Shown: positions 9,196 through 21,821 of the stretch, piece by piece | Layout of the letters: each line of letters opens with the position of its first letter | Position numbering within the stretch: position 1 is the first letter of the stretch | Assembly (NCBI RefSeq): GCF_022965805.1 | Contig: NC_133108.1 | Span: 23,403,545 to 23,467,544, forward strand | DNA length: 64,000 nucleotides | Source: Primulina eburnea | Taxonomy: Eukaryota; Streptophyta; Magnoliopsida; Lamiales; Gesneriaceae | Reading direction: 5' to 3' | Notes under the pieces: generated by a model | Databases searched by the model: none | What the model was told of the DNA's origin: nothing | What the model saw: only the letters and a program-made list of their open reading frames with translations | Program-made: the position numbers and the translations under genes

Positions 9196-11513
9196 ATATT
9201 GATTTATTCAAAGAATATGATTGAGCATGCTAATCATCTGAGGACTGTGTTGAGAATTTTGAGGACGGAGAAACTGTATGCTAAGTTGTCGAAATGCGAG
9301 TTTTGGTTAAAACAGGTGGTGTTTTTGGGTCATATTATATCCAGAGATGGTATATCAGTTGATCCTAGTAAGGTTGAGGCAGTGATTTCTTGGCCGAGAC
9401 CGACATCTGTGCCCGAGATTCGCAGTTTTATGGGTTTGGCAGGATATTATCGTCGATTCATTAAAGATTTTTCGAGTATTGCCAAACCGATTACACAGTT
9501 GACTCAGAAGAATGCTCCGTTTAGTTGGTCAGAAGACTGTGAATCCAGTTTTCTGGAATTGAAGAAGAGATTGACCAGTGCTCCGGTGTTAACTATTCCA
9601 TCAGGTACTGGTGATTTTGTGGTTTATTGTGATGCATCTCATAGAGGACTGGGATGTATACTGATGCAGCGAGGGCATGTTATTGCTTATGCCTCTAGAC
9701 AGCTGAAGCCCCATGAATCTCGATACCCAATTCATGACCTTGAATTGGCAGCCATAGTTTTTGCTTTAAAGATATGGCGACACTATTTATACGGTGAGAA
9801 ATTTGAAATTTATTCTGATCATAAAAGCTTGAAATATCTGTTTTTGCAATCAGAATTGAATATGAGACAGCGAAGATGGGTGGATTTACTGAAATATTTT
9901 GATTGTGAGATCAAGTACTATCCAGGGAAGTCCAATGCAGCAGCTGATGCACTGAGTCGAAAGGTATGTGCACTATCCTTATCGACTATGGGTGTCTCGA
10001 ATTTGATTGAAAAATGCTGTTTGTCTGGGTTAGTATTTGAAACAGATTGTCAGCCTTTGAGATTATATGCTATTCGAGCTGAACCAGAGCTACTTTTGAA
10101 AATTAAAGAAGCTCAGAAAGTTGATCAGAATGTGCAGAATTCGATTGCAATGGTCAGAACGGGACATCGATCGGAATATCAGGTTCGTGATAATGTCTTG
10201 TATGTGAATTATCGTATTGTTGTGCCGAATGTTTCGGAGTTGAGACAGCGAATACTGACAGAAGCGCACAACAGTCGTTTTAGCATTCATCCTGGTGGCA
10301 GGAAAATGTATAATGATTTAAAGACACAGTATTGGTGGAAACAAATGAAATCTGATGTGACTGAATTTGTAGCCAAGTGTCTGAATTGCCAACAGGTGAA
10401 GGCTGAAAGAAAGAAACCAGGAGGCTTGTTACAGAGTTTGTCCATTCCTGAATGGAAATGGGATCACATTTCCATGGATTTTGTGACACAGTTGCCGAGA
10501 TCCTCCCGAGGTTGTGATGCGATTTGGGTCGTGATTGATCGATTGACCGAATCTGCTTGTTTTATTCCATACAAAATGACCTACAGGTATGACCAGATGG
10601 CCGATGTTTATGTCCGAGAAGTGATTAGATTGCACGGAGTGCCGAAGTCGATTGTTTCAGATCGTGATCCTCCTTTAACTTCGCACTTCTGGCAGAGTTT
10701 ACAGCAGGCTCTAGGTACGAAGTTACATCTGAGTACGCATATCATCCACAGACCGATGGACAGTCAGAGCGGACTATCCAGACACTGGAGGATATGCTGA
10801 GAGCCGTAGTGCTTGATTTTAGCACTAGCTGGCAAGATGCATTGCCACTATGTGAGTTTTCGTACAACAATAGCTATCAGACGAGTATTGAGATGGCACC
10901 TTTTGAAGCGTTGTACGGAAAGAAATGCAGATCTCCTCTTTATTGGGATGATATCTCTGAAGTTCCTGAGACTGGACCTGACATGATCAGAGATATGACA
11001 GAGAAAGTAAAGTTGATCCAAAAGAAAATGAAGGCAGCTCAAGACCGACAAGCCAAATATGCCAACCTCAGATGACGACCGTTGGTATTTGAGGTTGGAG
11101 ACCGAGTATTCCTGAAGATTTCACCTTTCAGAGGAGTTGTCAGATTTGGCAAGAAAGGGAAATTGTCTCCAAGATATGTTGGTCCTTATGAGATTCTCGA
11201 AAAGATAGAAGATCGTGCCTATCGACTTGCATTACCGCCTTCATTGTCTGGGATACATGATGTCTTTCATGTATCTATGCTGCGGAAATATCTCCCTGAT
11301 GATTCTCACGTGATTCAGCCAGACGAGACTGAGTTGGATGAGACATTGAGTTATGTCGAGAAACCGATCAGGATTATTGATCGTAAAGAAAAACAGCTCA
11401 GAACAAAGACGATTCCTCTTGTGAAAGTTCAATGGACTCGTCATGGCATTGAAGAAGCCACTTGGGAAACTGAATCAGATATGAGACAGGAATTCCCAGC
11501 AATGTTCCACTGA
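9196..11513 (+). pseudogene. B1 pol, 3' part (RT thumb, RNase H, integrase, chromodomain)
   Basis: This continues the RT interrupted at 675. RNase H ([11 protein letters not shown], then YSDHKSL and ADALSR) and the integrase zinc and core regions are recognisable. A 1-bp deletion near 10736 shifts the frame just before the third catalytic residue of integrase; B2 carries the same lesion at 15870. The glutamate codon itself is kept (GAG, 10767-10769). The shifted frame resumes at 10794 and meets TGA at 11073-11075, where B2 has CGA, a C-to-T change at CG. The chromodomain follows, ending FPAMFH with TGA at 11511-11513. Confidence 0.93.
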
Positions 11514-11570
11514 TGTAAAGTTCTATTACATTTCTGTATATACTCCTTAGTGATATGATAGATTGCCCGT

Positions 11571-11609
11571 GATTTCGAGGACGAAATCTTATCTTAGGGG
11601 GGGAGGAAA
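11571..11609 (+). promoter_or_regulatory. B1 pre-LTR hairpin and polypurine tract
   Basis: GATTTCG-AGGA-CGAAATC (11571-11588) differs from the A hairpin by a paired G-C to T-A change. The polypurine tract AGGGGGGGAGGAAA (11596-11609) abuts the LTR start TGTAATGCCC. Confidence 0.87.
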
Positions 11610-12391
11610 TGTAATGCCCGGAAATTTAATCCCAGTAATCTGTAATTATTGATTTATAATTGATAGGATTACAAAAGGATTAATCGGGGCATTGAGAAAA
11701 GAATTAGAAATGAAATGGTGAAGGTGAGGCCGAGGGGACTCCGCACCCGCGGCCTAGGAAGCACCGCACCCGCGGTTGTGCCTCGGGAAATATTGTGCAT
11801 CGAGACCGTAGGGTGACCGCACCCGCGGTGCTAACGCGACCGCACCCGCGGTGCAAGACCGCACCCGCGGTGCTAACACGACCACACCCGCGGTGCAGGA
11901 CCGCACCCGCGGTGCAGCAACGACCGCACCCGCGGTGCTGCGTGTTGCGCGGAAATCGTGCCACCTCCTTGAACGCATGCAAGGCTATATATATAAGCAT
12001 GCAAGTTAGTTTTCAAAGGAAGAAAATCGAGAAAGGGTCTGAAGAAGAAAGGAGAAAATCCTTACGTCTTTTGCGAGAAATCCGTCCGTCTGATTTTGAA
12101 TCCGACTTCGGTATTGAGTTCTGGCAACGTAGGCTACAACTGGACGTATGTTTTACTACGTTTTGACATGTTTTAGAATTATGATATTGTCAGAATTGAA
12201 TGGAATTCATATATGATGTTCTTGACATATTAGACATCGTAGAATCGAAGTTAGATTAAGAAACGGACTGATTATGAAATTGTTATGAAATTTCTGGGGT
12301 ATAGTGATGTATACCGGACAGATTTGAATTGTGACGGGATTACGGATTGTATTGGATATGAGTTATGGATTGTAACTATTATCTGTTGAAT
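11610..12391 (+). repeat. B middle LTR, truncated (first 782 bp)
   Basis: The first 782 bp of the B LTR match 16744-17525, then the match stops abruptly and B2 gag codons follow. About 1100 bp of LTR, the primer site, the leader and roughly the first 85 codons of gag are missing. The promoter half (array and TATA at 11986-11996) is kept. A frame begins in the LTR at 12365 and by chance runs in phase into gag. Confidence 0.92.
11740..11936 (+). repeat. GC-rich inverted-repeat array in B middle LTR
   Basis: Eight units of ACCGCACCCGCGGT or close variants start at 11740, 11763, 11816, 11839, 11858, 11881, 11900 and 11923. The array ends about 50 bp before TATATATATAA (11986-11996). Variants such as ACCACACCC are C-to-T or G-to-A decay at CG. 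Confidence 0.94.
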
Positions 12392-13591
12392 GATGTTGCT
12401 AAACACTGGTGGATCACGACTAGAAGGGCATTGGAACAACGAGGTACGGCCATTACCTGGAATGTGTTTAAGACTGAATTTTATCTACGGTTCTTTCCAG
12501 TTTCTTATAGGAAGGACAAAGGAGCGGAATTTGCAAACTTGAAACAAGGCCAGTTAAACATTGAGGACTACGTGGCTAAGTTTTCGACATTGCTCCGATT
12601 TTCTCCTCATGTGGCTGGGAGTGATGAGGCCGTTGCAGACCAGTTTATAAATGGCCTAAATCCTGAAATTTTTACTTTGGTGAACACCGGGAGGCCCAGT
12701 AATTTCACCGATACCCTGAACAGAGCCAAGGGAGCCGAGGCAGGCCTGATGAGGCAGAGAGAGGCTTCGTTCGTGCTTCCAGTACCGGGACAACAACCAT
12801 CTCCTAGATTTGAAGGTGGCAGTAACAGTAGCGGAAAGAAGGATTTCTTGAAGGCTAGAGGGAAGCAATTCAAGAAATCAGAGACTACCTCTTCTAGTTC
12901 GAGTGGCTCTAGACAGACCAGTCAGGGCCAGAGTTATACCGGACCATACTGTGGCACCTGTGGAGGGAGGCATTCCACAGAGCAGTGCCGAGGAGTAGCT
13001 GGTAGCTGTCGTATCTGTAGATAGTAGGGACATTTTGCACGTGTATGTCCACAGAGAGGTGGCCAGGGATCACAGACGGCTGAGTCAGTGGGATCAGTGG
13101 CTCAGGCAGGGAGACGACCGTCTACTGTGCATTATTTCCAGCTAGCACCGCCTAGGCAGACACAGCAGAGGCCAGGAGGGGGCCAAACCACGAGCCAGCC
13201 TCCTAGACAGCAGGCTAGGGTGTTTGCTCTCACTGAGGAGCAGGCACAGGATGCACCTGACGATGTGGTGGCAGGTACCTGTTTTAATTCTGGTTATCCT
13301 GCTTATGTCTTTATTGATACTGGTGCATCACATACTTTTATATCTGAACGATTTGCTTTAATGCATTCATTGCCTGTTGAGTCCTTAGATACTGTAGTAT
13401 CTGTTACGTCTCCGTTAGGAACAGGTTTAATATCGGTGAAATCTGTTAAGTCATGTACACTGCAGTATTATGGGCATACAATTGATTTAAACTGTATTGT
13501 GCTTGGTTTATCTGATTTTGATTGTATTTTTGGTATCGATATGTTGGCCAAGTACCGAGCTACAGTCGATTGTTTCCACAAGATAGTTTGA
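12392..13591 (+). pseudogene. B2 gag and protease, 5'-truncated, with stops
   Basis: Gag begins in mid-domain (DVAKHWW, matching EVAKSWW of A). The first knuckle, CGTC...H...C, is intact. The canonical knuckle is broken by two adjacent TAG codons (13022-13027) where A has CAA CAG. The protease is well preserved ([10 protein letters not shown] near 13317) and its frame runs to a TGA at 13589-13591 in place of an Arg codon. No gag start is present. Readthrough of three stops would be needed to make a Gag-Pol, so this copy is taken as dead. Confidence 0.93.
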
Positions 13592-13603
13592 TTCAGACCT
13601 GAG

Positions 13604-16600
13604 ATGGCTGAGGAGTGGAAATTTTATGGTAAGGGTTCTAGAGCTAGAATTCCTTTGATATCTGCAATGAATATGACTCTATTGTTGCAGAAGGGAACGG
13701 ATGGATTCCTGGTATATTCAGTTGATTTACTGAAGACGAACCCATCATTGGCAGATTTGCCAGTGGTGTGTGAGTTTGCTGATGTCTTTCCAGATGAGAT
13801 TCCTGGATTGCCTCCGATTCGAGAGATAGACTTCAGCATTGAATTGATGCCAGGAACAGTTCCGATTTCGAGAGCTCCATACCGGATGGCACCGATTGAG
13901 TTGAAAGAATTGAAAGAACAGTTGGAGGATTTACTGGCCAAGGGGTACATTAGACCGAGAATATCTCCTTGGGGTGCTCCAGTACTGTTCGTGAGGAAGA
14001 AAGATGGGTCGATGAGACTTTGTATCGACTATAGGCAACTGAACAAGGCAACGGTAAAGAATAAATACCCATTGCCTCGTATTGATGATTTGTTTGATCA
14101 GTTGCAGGGTTCATCAGTGTATTCCAAGATCGACTTGAGATCTGGATACCATCAACTGAGAGTCAGGGATTCTGATATCTCAAAGACAGCATTCAGAACA
14201 AGGTATGGACACTATGAATTTATTGTCATGCCTTTTGGTTTGACGAATGCACCGGCGGTATTTATGGGATTGATGAACCGTGTTTTACAGAAATATTTGG
14301 ATGATTTTGTTATCATATTCATTGATGATATATTGATTTATTCAAAGAATATGATTGAGCATGCTAATCATCTGAGGACTGTGTTGAGAATTTTGAGGAC
14401 GGAGAAACTGTATGCTAAGTTGTCGAAATGCGAGTTTTGGTTGAAACAGGTGGTGTTTTTGGGTCATATTATATCCAGAGATGGTATATCAGTTGATCCT
14501 AGTAAGGTTGAGGCAGTGATTTCTTGGCCGAGACCGACATCTGTGCCCGAGATTCGCAGTTTTATGGGTTTGGCAGGATATTATCGTCGATTCATTAAAG
14601 ATTTTTCGAGTATTGCCAAACCGATTACACAGTTGACTCAGAAGAATGCTCCGTTTAGTTGGTCAGAAGACTGTGAATCCAGTTTTCTGGAATTGAAGAA
14701 GAGATTGACCAGTGCTCCGGTGTTAACTATTCCATCAGGTACTGGTGATTTTGTGGTTTATTGTGATGCATCTCATAGAGGACTGGGATGTATACTGATG
14801 CAGCGAGGGCATGTTATTGCTTATGCCTCTAGACAGCTGAAGCCCCATGAATCTCGATACCCAATTCATGACCTTGAATTGGCAGCCATAGTTTTTGCTT
14901 TAAAGATATGGCGACACTATTTATACGGTGAGAAATTTGAAATTTATTCTGATCATAAAAGCTTGAAATATCTGTTTTTGCAATCAGAATTGAATATGAG
15001 ACAGCGAAGATGGGTGGATTTACTGAAAGATTTTGATTGTGAGATCAAGTACTATCCAGGGAAGTCCAATGTAGCAGCTGATGCACTGAGTCGAAAGGTA
15101 TGTGCACTATCCTTATCGACTATGGGTGTCTCGAATTTGATTGAAAAATGCTGTTTGTCTGGGTTAGTATTTGAAACAGATTGTCAGCCTTTGAGATTAT
15201 ATGCTATTCGAGCTGAACCAGAGCTACTTTTGAAAATTAAAGAAGCTCAGAAAGTTGATCAGAATGTGCAGAATTCGATTGCAATGGTCAGAACGGGACA
15301 TCGATCGGAATATCAGGTTCGTGATAAGGTCTTGTATGTGAATTATCGTATTGTTGTGCCGAATGTTTCGGAGTTGAGACAGCGAATACTGACAGAAGCG
15401 CACAACAGTCGTTTTAGCATTCATCCTGGTGGCAGGAAAATGTATAATGATTTAAAGACACAGTATTGGTGGAAACAAATGAAATCTGATGTGACTGAAT
15501 TTGTAGCCAAGTGTCTGAATTGCCAACAGGTGAAGGCTGAAAGAAAGAAACCAGGAGGATTGTTACAGAGTTTGTCCATTCCTGAATGGAAATGGGATCA
15601 CATTTCCATGGATTTTTTGACACAGTTGCCGAGATCCTCCCGAGGTTGTGATGCGATTTGGGTCGTGATTGATCGATTGACCAAATCTGCTTGTTTTATT
15701 CCATACAAAATGACCTACAGGTATGACCAGATGGCCGATGTTTATGTCCGAGAAGTGATTAGATTGCACGGAGTGCCGAAGTCGATTGTTTCAGATCGTG
15801 ATCCTCCTTTCACTTCGCACTTCTGGCAGAGTTTACAGCAGGCTCTAGGTACGAAGTTACATCTGAGTACGCATATCATCCACAGACCGATGGACAGTCA
15901 AAGCGGACTATCCAGACACTGGAGGATATGCTGAGAGCCGTAGTGCTTGATTTTAACACTAGCTGGCAAGATGCATTGCCACTATGTGAGTTTTCGTACA
16001 ACAATAGCTATCAGACGAGTATTGAGATGGCACCTTTTGAAGCGTTGTACGGAAAGAAATGCAGATCTCCTCTTTATTGGGATGATATCTCTGAAGTTCC
16101 TGAGACTGGACCTGACATGATCAGAGATATGACAGAGAAAGTAAAGTTGATCCAAAAGAAAATGAAGGCAGCTCAAGACCGACAAGCCAAATATGCCAAC
16201 CTCAGACGACGACCGTTGGTATTTGAGGCTGGAGACCGAGTATTCCTGAAGATTTCACCTTTCAGAGGAGTTGTCAGATTTGGCAAGAAAGGGAAATTGT
16301 CTCCAAGATATGTTGGTCCTTATGAGATTCTCGAAAAGATAGAAGATCGTGCCTATCGACTTGCATTACCGCCTTCATTGTCTGGGATACATGATGTCTT
16401 TCATGTATCTATGCTGCGGAAATATCTCCCTGATGATTCTCACGTGATTCAGCCAGACGAGACTGAGTTGGATGAGACATTGAGTTATGTCGAAAAACCG
16501 ATCAGGATTATTGATTGTAAAGAAAAACAGCTCAGAACAAAGACGATTCCTCTTGTGAAAGTTCAATGGACTCGTCATGGCATTGAAGAAGCCACTTGGG

Positions 16601-16647
16601 AAACTGAATCAGATATGAGACAGGAATTCCCAGCAATGTTCCACTGA
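13604..16647 (+). pseudogene. B2 pol: RT, RNase H, integrase, chromodomain (frameshifted)
   Basis: A long frame (13604-15934) carries complete RT with FIDD, complete RNase H and integrase up to SDRDPPFTS. The 1-bp deletion shared with B1 (near 15870) then shifts the frame. The rest of integrase and the chromodomain follow in another frame (15928-16647). Beyond the frameshift, the third catalytic integrase residue is AAG (Lys, 15901-15903), where A and B1 have Glu, so B2 would be inactive even with the frame corrected. The GPY motif and the chromodomain ([14 protein letters not shown]) are intact. Confidence 0.94.
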
Positions 16648-16704
16648 TGTAAAGTTCTATTACATTTCTGTATATACTCCTTAGTGATATGATAGATTGC
16701 CCGT

Positions 16705-16743
16705 GATTTCGAGGACGAAATCTTATCTTAGGGGGGGAGGAAA
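16705..16743 (+). promoter_or_regulatory. B2 pre-LTR hairpin and polypurine tract
   Basis: The hairpin GATTTCG-AGGA-CGAAATC is 16705-16722 and the polypurine tract 16730-16743 touches the LTR. Same as B1. Confidence 0.87.
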
Positions 16744-16873
16744 TGTAATGCCCGGAAATTTAATCCCAGTAATCTGTAATTATTGATTTATAATTGATAG
16801 GATTACAAAAGGATTAATCGGGGCATTGAGAAAAGAATTAGAAATGAAATGGTGAAGGTGAGGCCGAGGGGAC

Positions 16874-17070
16874 TCTGAACCCGCGGCCTAGGAAGCACCG
16901 CACCCGCGGTTGTGCCTCGGGAAATATTGTGCATCGAGACCGTAGGGTGACCGCACCCGCGGTGCTAACGCGACCGCACCCGCGGTGCAAGACCGCACCC
17001 GCGGTGCTAACACGACCACACCCGCGGTGCAGGACCGCACCCGCGGTGCAGCAACGACCGCACCCGCGGT
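16874..17070 (+). repeat. GC-rich inverted-repeat array in B 3' LTR
   Basis: Eight units in the same positions as 11740-11936, the first degraded (TGAACCCGCGGC). The array lies about 50 bp upstream of TATATATATAA. Confidence 0.93.
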
Positions 17071-18292
17071 GCTGCGTGTTGCGCGGAAATCGTGCCACCT
17101 CCTTGAACGCATGCAAGGCTATATATATAAGCATGCAAGTTAGTTTTCAAAGGAAGAAAATCGAGAAAGGGTCTGATGAAGAAAGGAGAAAATCCTTACG
17201 CCTTTTGCGAGAAATCCGTCCGTCTGATTTTGAATCCGACTTCGGTATTGAGTTCTGGCAACGTAGGCTACAACTGGACGTATGTTTTACTACGTTTTGA
17301 CATGTTTTAGAATTATGATATTGTCAGAATTGAATGGAATTCATATATGATGTTCTTGACATATTAGACATCGTAGAATCGAAGTCAGATTAAGAAACGG
17401 ACTGATTATGAAATTGTTATGAAATTTCTGGGGTATAGTGATGTATACCGGACAGATTTGAATTGTGACGGGATTACGGATTGTATTGGATATGAGTTAT
17501 GGATTGTAACTATTATCTGTTGAATTGGTATTGACGGGGATATTGAAATTGTACCGTTATACCGTTGATTTGAATTAAATCCAGATTCATCAGATTGTTA
17601 TTGAGTTGAACGGTATATTGACATGAGATTATTGATATTGTCATTGCCAGACAGGCTGTGAGTTCAGGACATCGACTGAGCCAGAAACCGACGAAAGAAA
17701 GGTATAAGTCAATGTGGTATTGGGAGATGGACTTGAGTCGGTTTGGACTTGAGTTTCCCTAAATCACATACTTTACTTTATTGCATTGATATTTGCATTG
17801 AATTGATGATATACTTGTTCTCTTGATTTTAGATGACAGGTATTAGACGATTTATCTTGTGACAGAAGTGCCTGATAGTAGTGGAATCGCCACGGGCACA
17901 TTGCACGATGTCTCAAGATAGGATATTAAAGATAGAACTGTAGTCCATGACGGATAGATCAGGACACCGGATGTTTGGTTATATCGAGTAATAGGAAATG
18001 GGAATTTGTCTATTACGGAATTCGATATAGGAATACCAGGATATTGGTTATATTGAGTAATAGGAATACGGTTCCTTCTATTACGGAATTCGATATAGGA
18101 ATACCACATCTGGAAACCGGGATCCCTAGACTAGGATTGAGTCTAGTCTGAATTAAGAGTAATGTCGACAGTTTGATTTGATATTGTTTATGTTTCAGAT
18201 TTTGATACATATTCATGTTACCTGATTACATGCTTTATATTTGTTTATATGATTGCATGTTTCATTGATTTATACTGGGGATTATATTCTCA

Positions 18293-18339
18293 CCGGTATA
18301 TCCGGCTGTTGTCTTGTCTGTATGTGTACTTGACAATAG
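18293..18339 (+). other. Two-hairpin block in B 3' LTR
   Basis: A CCGG...CCGG stem (18293-18305) is followed by CTGTTGTC (18306-18313) pairing with GACAATAG (18332-18339) through one G-U pair. It is homologous to 2139-2186 in A. Confidence 0.68.
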
Positions 18340-18627
18340 GTGGGACAGGTCCAGGGTCGAGGAGATGAAGAGCTAGATCGTGATTAGAGTGGTGGCACCG
18401 GACTTGGACTAGATGTAGGGTTGAACACTTGACTTTAGTTTTTAAACCCTAGTTTGAATAAATGTTGAAATACAGGATTTGTATTTTTGTATACTGATAT
18501 GTATATATGTCTGTATGACACTACGTTCCGCACTGTAGTTTAAAAAAAAATTTAGACCCTGTTTTATATAATGGAGTAATTAGTCCCAAAGATGATTAAG
18601 AACTTGATTAGCGTCCGGGTCCCCACA

Positions 18628-19005
18628 GCTGAAGCGAGTCTGATTAGACAGCTAGGGAGGTTGTGTGTGAAGCAACCCCAGACACAGCAATCCCCTCTCA
18701 GATTTGATCGCGGCAGTACGAGTGGGAAGCAAGATTTGCTGAAAGCTCGAAAGAAGCCATTCAAGAAGTTGGGGAGTGGTTCCTCTAGCTCAAGTGGTTC
18801 CAGTCCAAGTCATACTGAAGTCTGTTGCAGGACTTGCGGAGGGAGACATTCCTCAGAGCAATTCCAAGGAGTACTTGGTAGATGCAATATTTGTAGACAG
18901 CCTGGACACTTTGCTAAAGTCTGTCCACAAAGAGGTTCCCGCAGATTTCATGACGCTGGACCATCTGGTGGTAATGACCGAGGAACAGACCCCAGAGACA
19001 CTTGA
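18628..19005 (+). pseudogene. C1 gag, C-terminal remnant with zinc knuckles
   Basis: The frame encodes the Gag linker (KPFKKLGSGSSSSSGS), a first knuckle, and an intact canonical knuckle CNICRQPGHFAKVC, then stops after a short tail. The apparent ATG at 18592 is in the B LTR and is accidental. After the knuckles about 140 nt present in A are missing and the frame changes: EEQ...LDD protease-start residues are found in another frame. D has the same junction. Confidence 0.85.
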
Positions 19006-21654
19006 TGATATAGTGACATGTACTATTCTTTTATGATAAGATTGCATATGTATTGATATATACTAATGCATTCCCTACGATTATCTTTGATTGAATTGCA
19101 TTGATATATATGGTACCTGTTGGGTCTGTAGTGCTGTAGTATTAATCTTTGTACCTTTTGGGGAAAGAAAGATTGATATCAGAGATTTCTGTGACATATT
19201 GTATACTACAGTAAGATGAGACTGAGATTGAGTTAGATTTTGACGTACTTGTGTTTTCTGATTGACCGCATTATTGATGTTAATATGCTGAACAAGAACA
19301 GAACTGTTATAGATTCCTTTTAGGAGAGTACAAGATTCAGACCAAATATGGTTGATGACTAGAGATGTCACAGTAATTATTCTAGATTTAGAATTCCTGC
19401 GACATTTAGATTGTCTATGACTCGATTTTTACAGAAAGGAACAGATGGCATCCTTATGTATTCAGTAGATGTACTGAAATCGAGCCTAGCATTGGCAGAT
19501 TTTCCAATAATGTGCGAATTGGCTGATGTTGTCAGATAAGATTTTAGATTTGCTTTATATCAGAAAGATAGATTTCAGAATTGAATTCAGATCAGATATT
19601 GTTTGTTGTTTTAGAATTCAGTATAGAATAACATTGAATGTACAGAATGATACAAAATGAAATGAAAGAATTGAAAGATCAGTAGAAGAGTACCGACACA
19701 TTTGATTTAGTGTTGCTTTTTGGCGTGTTTCAATATCTTCAGAGATGTTCTGATGATTCTATTCTTGTTATATCTATGAGATTTTGATATAATTGCAGCA
19801 TTTGATTTATCGAATCGAATATCTGAAGAGTGTATTGAATATTCTGAGAACTGTGATGATTGTATACAGAAATTATTCAGATAGGAATCCTGCTTGAAAC
19901 AGATTGTATTCAGAGTATGCGATATCTGAAGTTAGTATACCGATTGATTTTGATATAGTTGAGATTGCGATCAGTGACTGATAAGATACCGATATTAGAC
20001 AGATCAGAAAATTCAGAAATGTCAGAAATATCAGAAATGTATTTTGTCTGATTTGGCAGATTATTTTATTCGACTGTTGCTTTATATCTGCTGAGTATTG
20101 TTATCGTTCTAAATCAGTATTTGAGACATCTTATATTGTTTTGGGGAGCATATTTATTTGCAGATGAGATATAACAGTTGATCAGAATAACATGAAGATA
20201 TTTACCAGAAATCATTGTTTTATGAGTCACTGAACTCACTAGATCTGTATAGGATACTGATATTTTGTCTCTGATTTGATATGACTGTTATTGTGAATCA
20301 GTGTTTGATACAGATTATTGTAACTGTTGAGATTATATACAGTTCAAACCGAATCAGAGCTGAATTCGATAATTACAACAGTTCAGAAATGTGATCAGAA
20401 TGTTCAGAACTTGAATGTGATAATCAGAACAGAACATCGAGCAGAGTAGCAGATATGTGATTTGTACCGTATAAGAATGATTATCTTGTGATATCAGAAT
20501 GTTTCAGAATTGTCAACAGAATTTGATATCGACAGTCAGAACAAAATACCAGGTAGGTATTTCTTCTTTAATTTATGTTATTAACTGATTTGTTTATGTC
20601 AGTAGTTCGGATCTGAAATCACAGATAGGGTCAGAAATGCACCGTAGTGGATTCAGTTTTCAGTTTGATGATTGAGAATGTATTATATTTGAGCAGATAA
20701 TATTGATATAGACAGATTAAATCGGTTATGGCAGAATTTATGTTGAAATGTTGGCAGAAATTGTACTGATATGTCTGAATCGCTAACAGAAAAGACAGAA
20801 AGATAGAATCAGAATATTTATTACAGAATTGTATAGTTCTAAATAGAAATGGGAGTACATTTCTATGGCTTTCGTAATGAAATTACTGCCATTTTCTACG
20901 GATTGTGATATGATATGATTGTGATTGACAGATTGTTCAATCTATATCTATTAGTTTGTACCAGATAACGTACAAACATGACCAAATGACACAGATTGGT
21001 GTCAGAAAAATGGTCAGAATAATTAAAATATAGAAGTAGAGTATATCAGATTAGGATTTTGATTGATTTTGTACTTGTGACAGAGTATATCCTGAGCTCT
21101 CTCCTAGATTTTTCACAGATTGATGGATAGTCAGAATGTATTATCCAGGTATTAGAAGATTTTGGTACAGCTTTAGTGCGGGATATTGCACTAGTTGTTA
21201 TGACTTATTGTCATGGTATAAATTACTGCATGACAATAGCTATCAGCTTATTAGATGGGTAATGAGATAGTTATAGACAAGACAGTATACTGTGAATAAT
21301 AAAGATTTCTTTTGAAGAAAAATCGAAGGAAGATGAAGATAGTTCAGAATGAACAGAGTTAAGAAACCAACGTTGGATGATGACGATTGGTATCTGAAGC
21401 TGAAGATGGTATATATCCTTGACCGGGATAAATAGATTGGATAACAACTACTAGTATTGTTTTGTTATGAACTGTGATTGGTCTATACGGATTTTGTATA
21501 ACCAACATAGCAAGATTGATTCTGTCAGAGTTAGTTTAAGAAGTATTATGATAGCATACTTCATGAATTCTTATTCCAGATTGGTATTGGATGTTTGAGT
21601 TTTGATTAAAATCTATTAAACAACTCTTCTAGTATATCTGAATTAATTACTTAT
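19006..21654 (+). pseudogene. C1 decayed pol
   Basis: No long frame exists, but remnants keep pol order: a protease-RT linker (ILMYSVDVLKSSLALADF, near 19440-19505), RT pieces, and integrase traces such as the SYQ-like segment near 21240. Many stops and frameshifts are identical in C2, for example GTCAGATAAG at 19531 and 38921. The decay therefore predates the last transposition. No functional enzyme is predicted. Confidence 0.8.
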
Positions 21655-21692
21655 GAGTTCGAGGACGAACTCAGATCTAAGAGGGAGAGAAA
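21655..21692 (+). promoter_or_regulatory. C1 pre-LTR hairpin and polypurine tract
   Basis: The hairpin GAGTTCG-AGGA-CGAACTC (21655-21672) and the purine tract AAGAGGGAGAGAAA (21679-21692) directly precede the LTR. Both are intact although pol is decayed. Confidence 0.86.
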
Positions 21693-21821
21693 TGTAATGC
21701 CGAGAATTATAGAATTGATAAACCAAGATTATTAATCCTCATTAATGTGAGACTCGGAAGATATGCGAATGCATGACATGCAATGAGGGAAGAAAAGACA
21801 TGAGAAAATAGGGTTCGCAAG

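Larger units (their letters stand above)
1..18627 (+). mobile_element. Ty3/gypsy element B, head-to-tail dimer (interrupted by A)
   Basis: Two near-identical chromovirus bodies follow each other in the order B1 pol, partial LTR (11610-12391), B2 gag-pol, full LTR (16744-18627). The window begins inside B1 pol; base 1 corresponds to 13655 of B2. After removing element A and one copy of its target duplication, B1 1-11609 matches B2 13655-16743 with no length difference and roughly 15-20 substitutions seen by eye. The right edge lies in the gag of element C1 at 18628. LTR-body-LTR-body with one shared LTR is the usual product of unequal homologous recombination between elements, followed here by a deletion at 12391/12392. 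Confidence 0.85.
16744..18627 (+). repeat. B 3' LTR, complete (1884 bp)
   Basis: It starts TGTAATGCCC and ends CCGGGTCCCCACA. It has an array at 16874-17070, a TATA box at 17120-17130 and a hairpin block at 18293-18339. The next bases, GCTGA, are C1 gag (matching 38017 onward in C2) and are the expected target duplication; the partner copy is off the left edge of the window. Confidence 0.93.

Noticed and set aside
18592..18627. ATG at 18592 as the start of a new gag fusion
   Set aside because: The ATG is the last part of the B LTR and the in-phase join to C1 gag is accidental; the frame has no promoter and is 5'-truncated.
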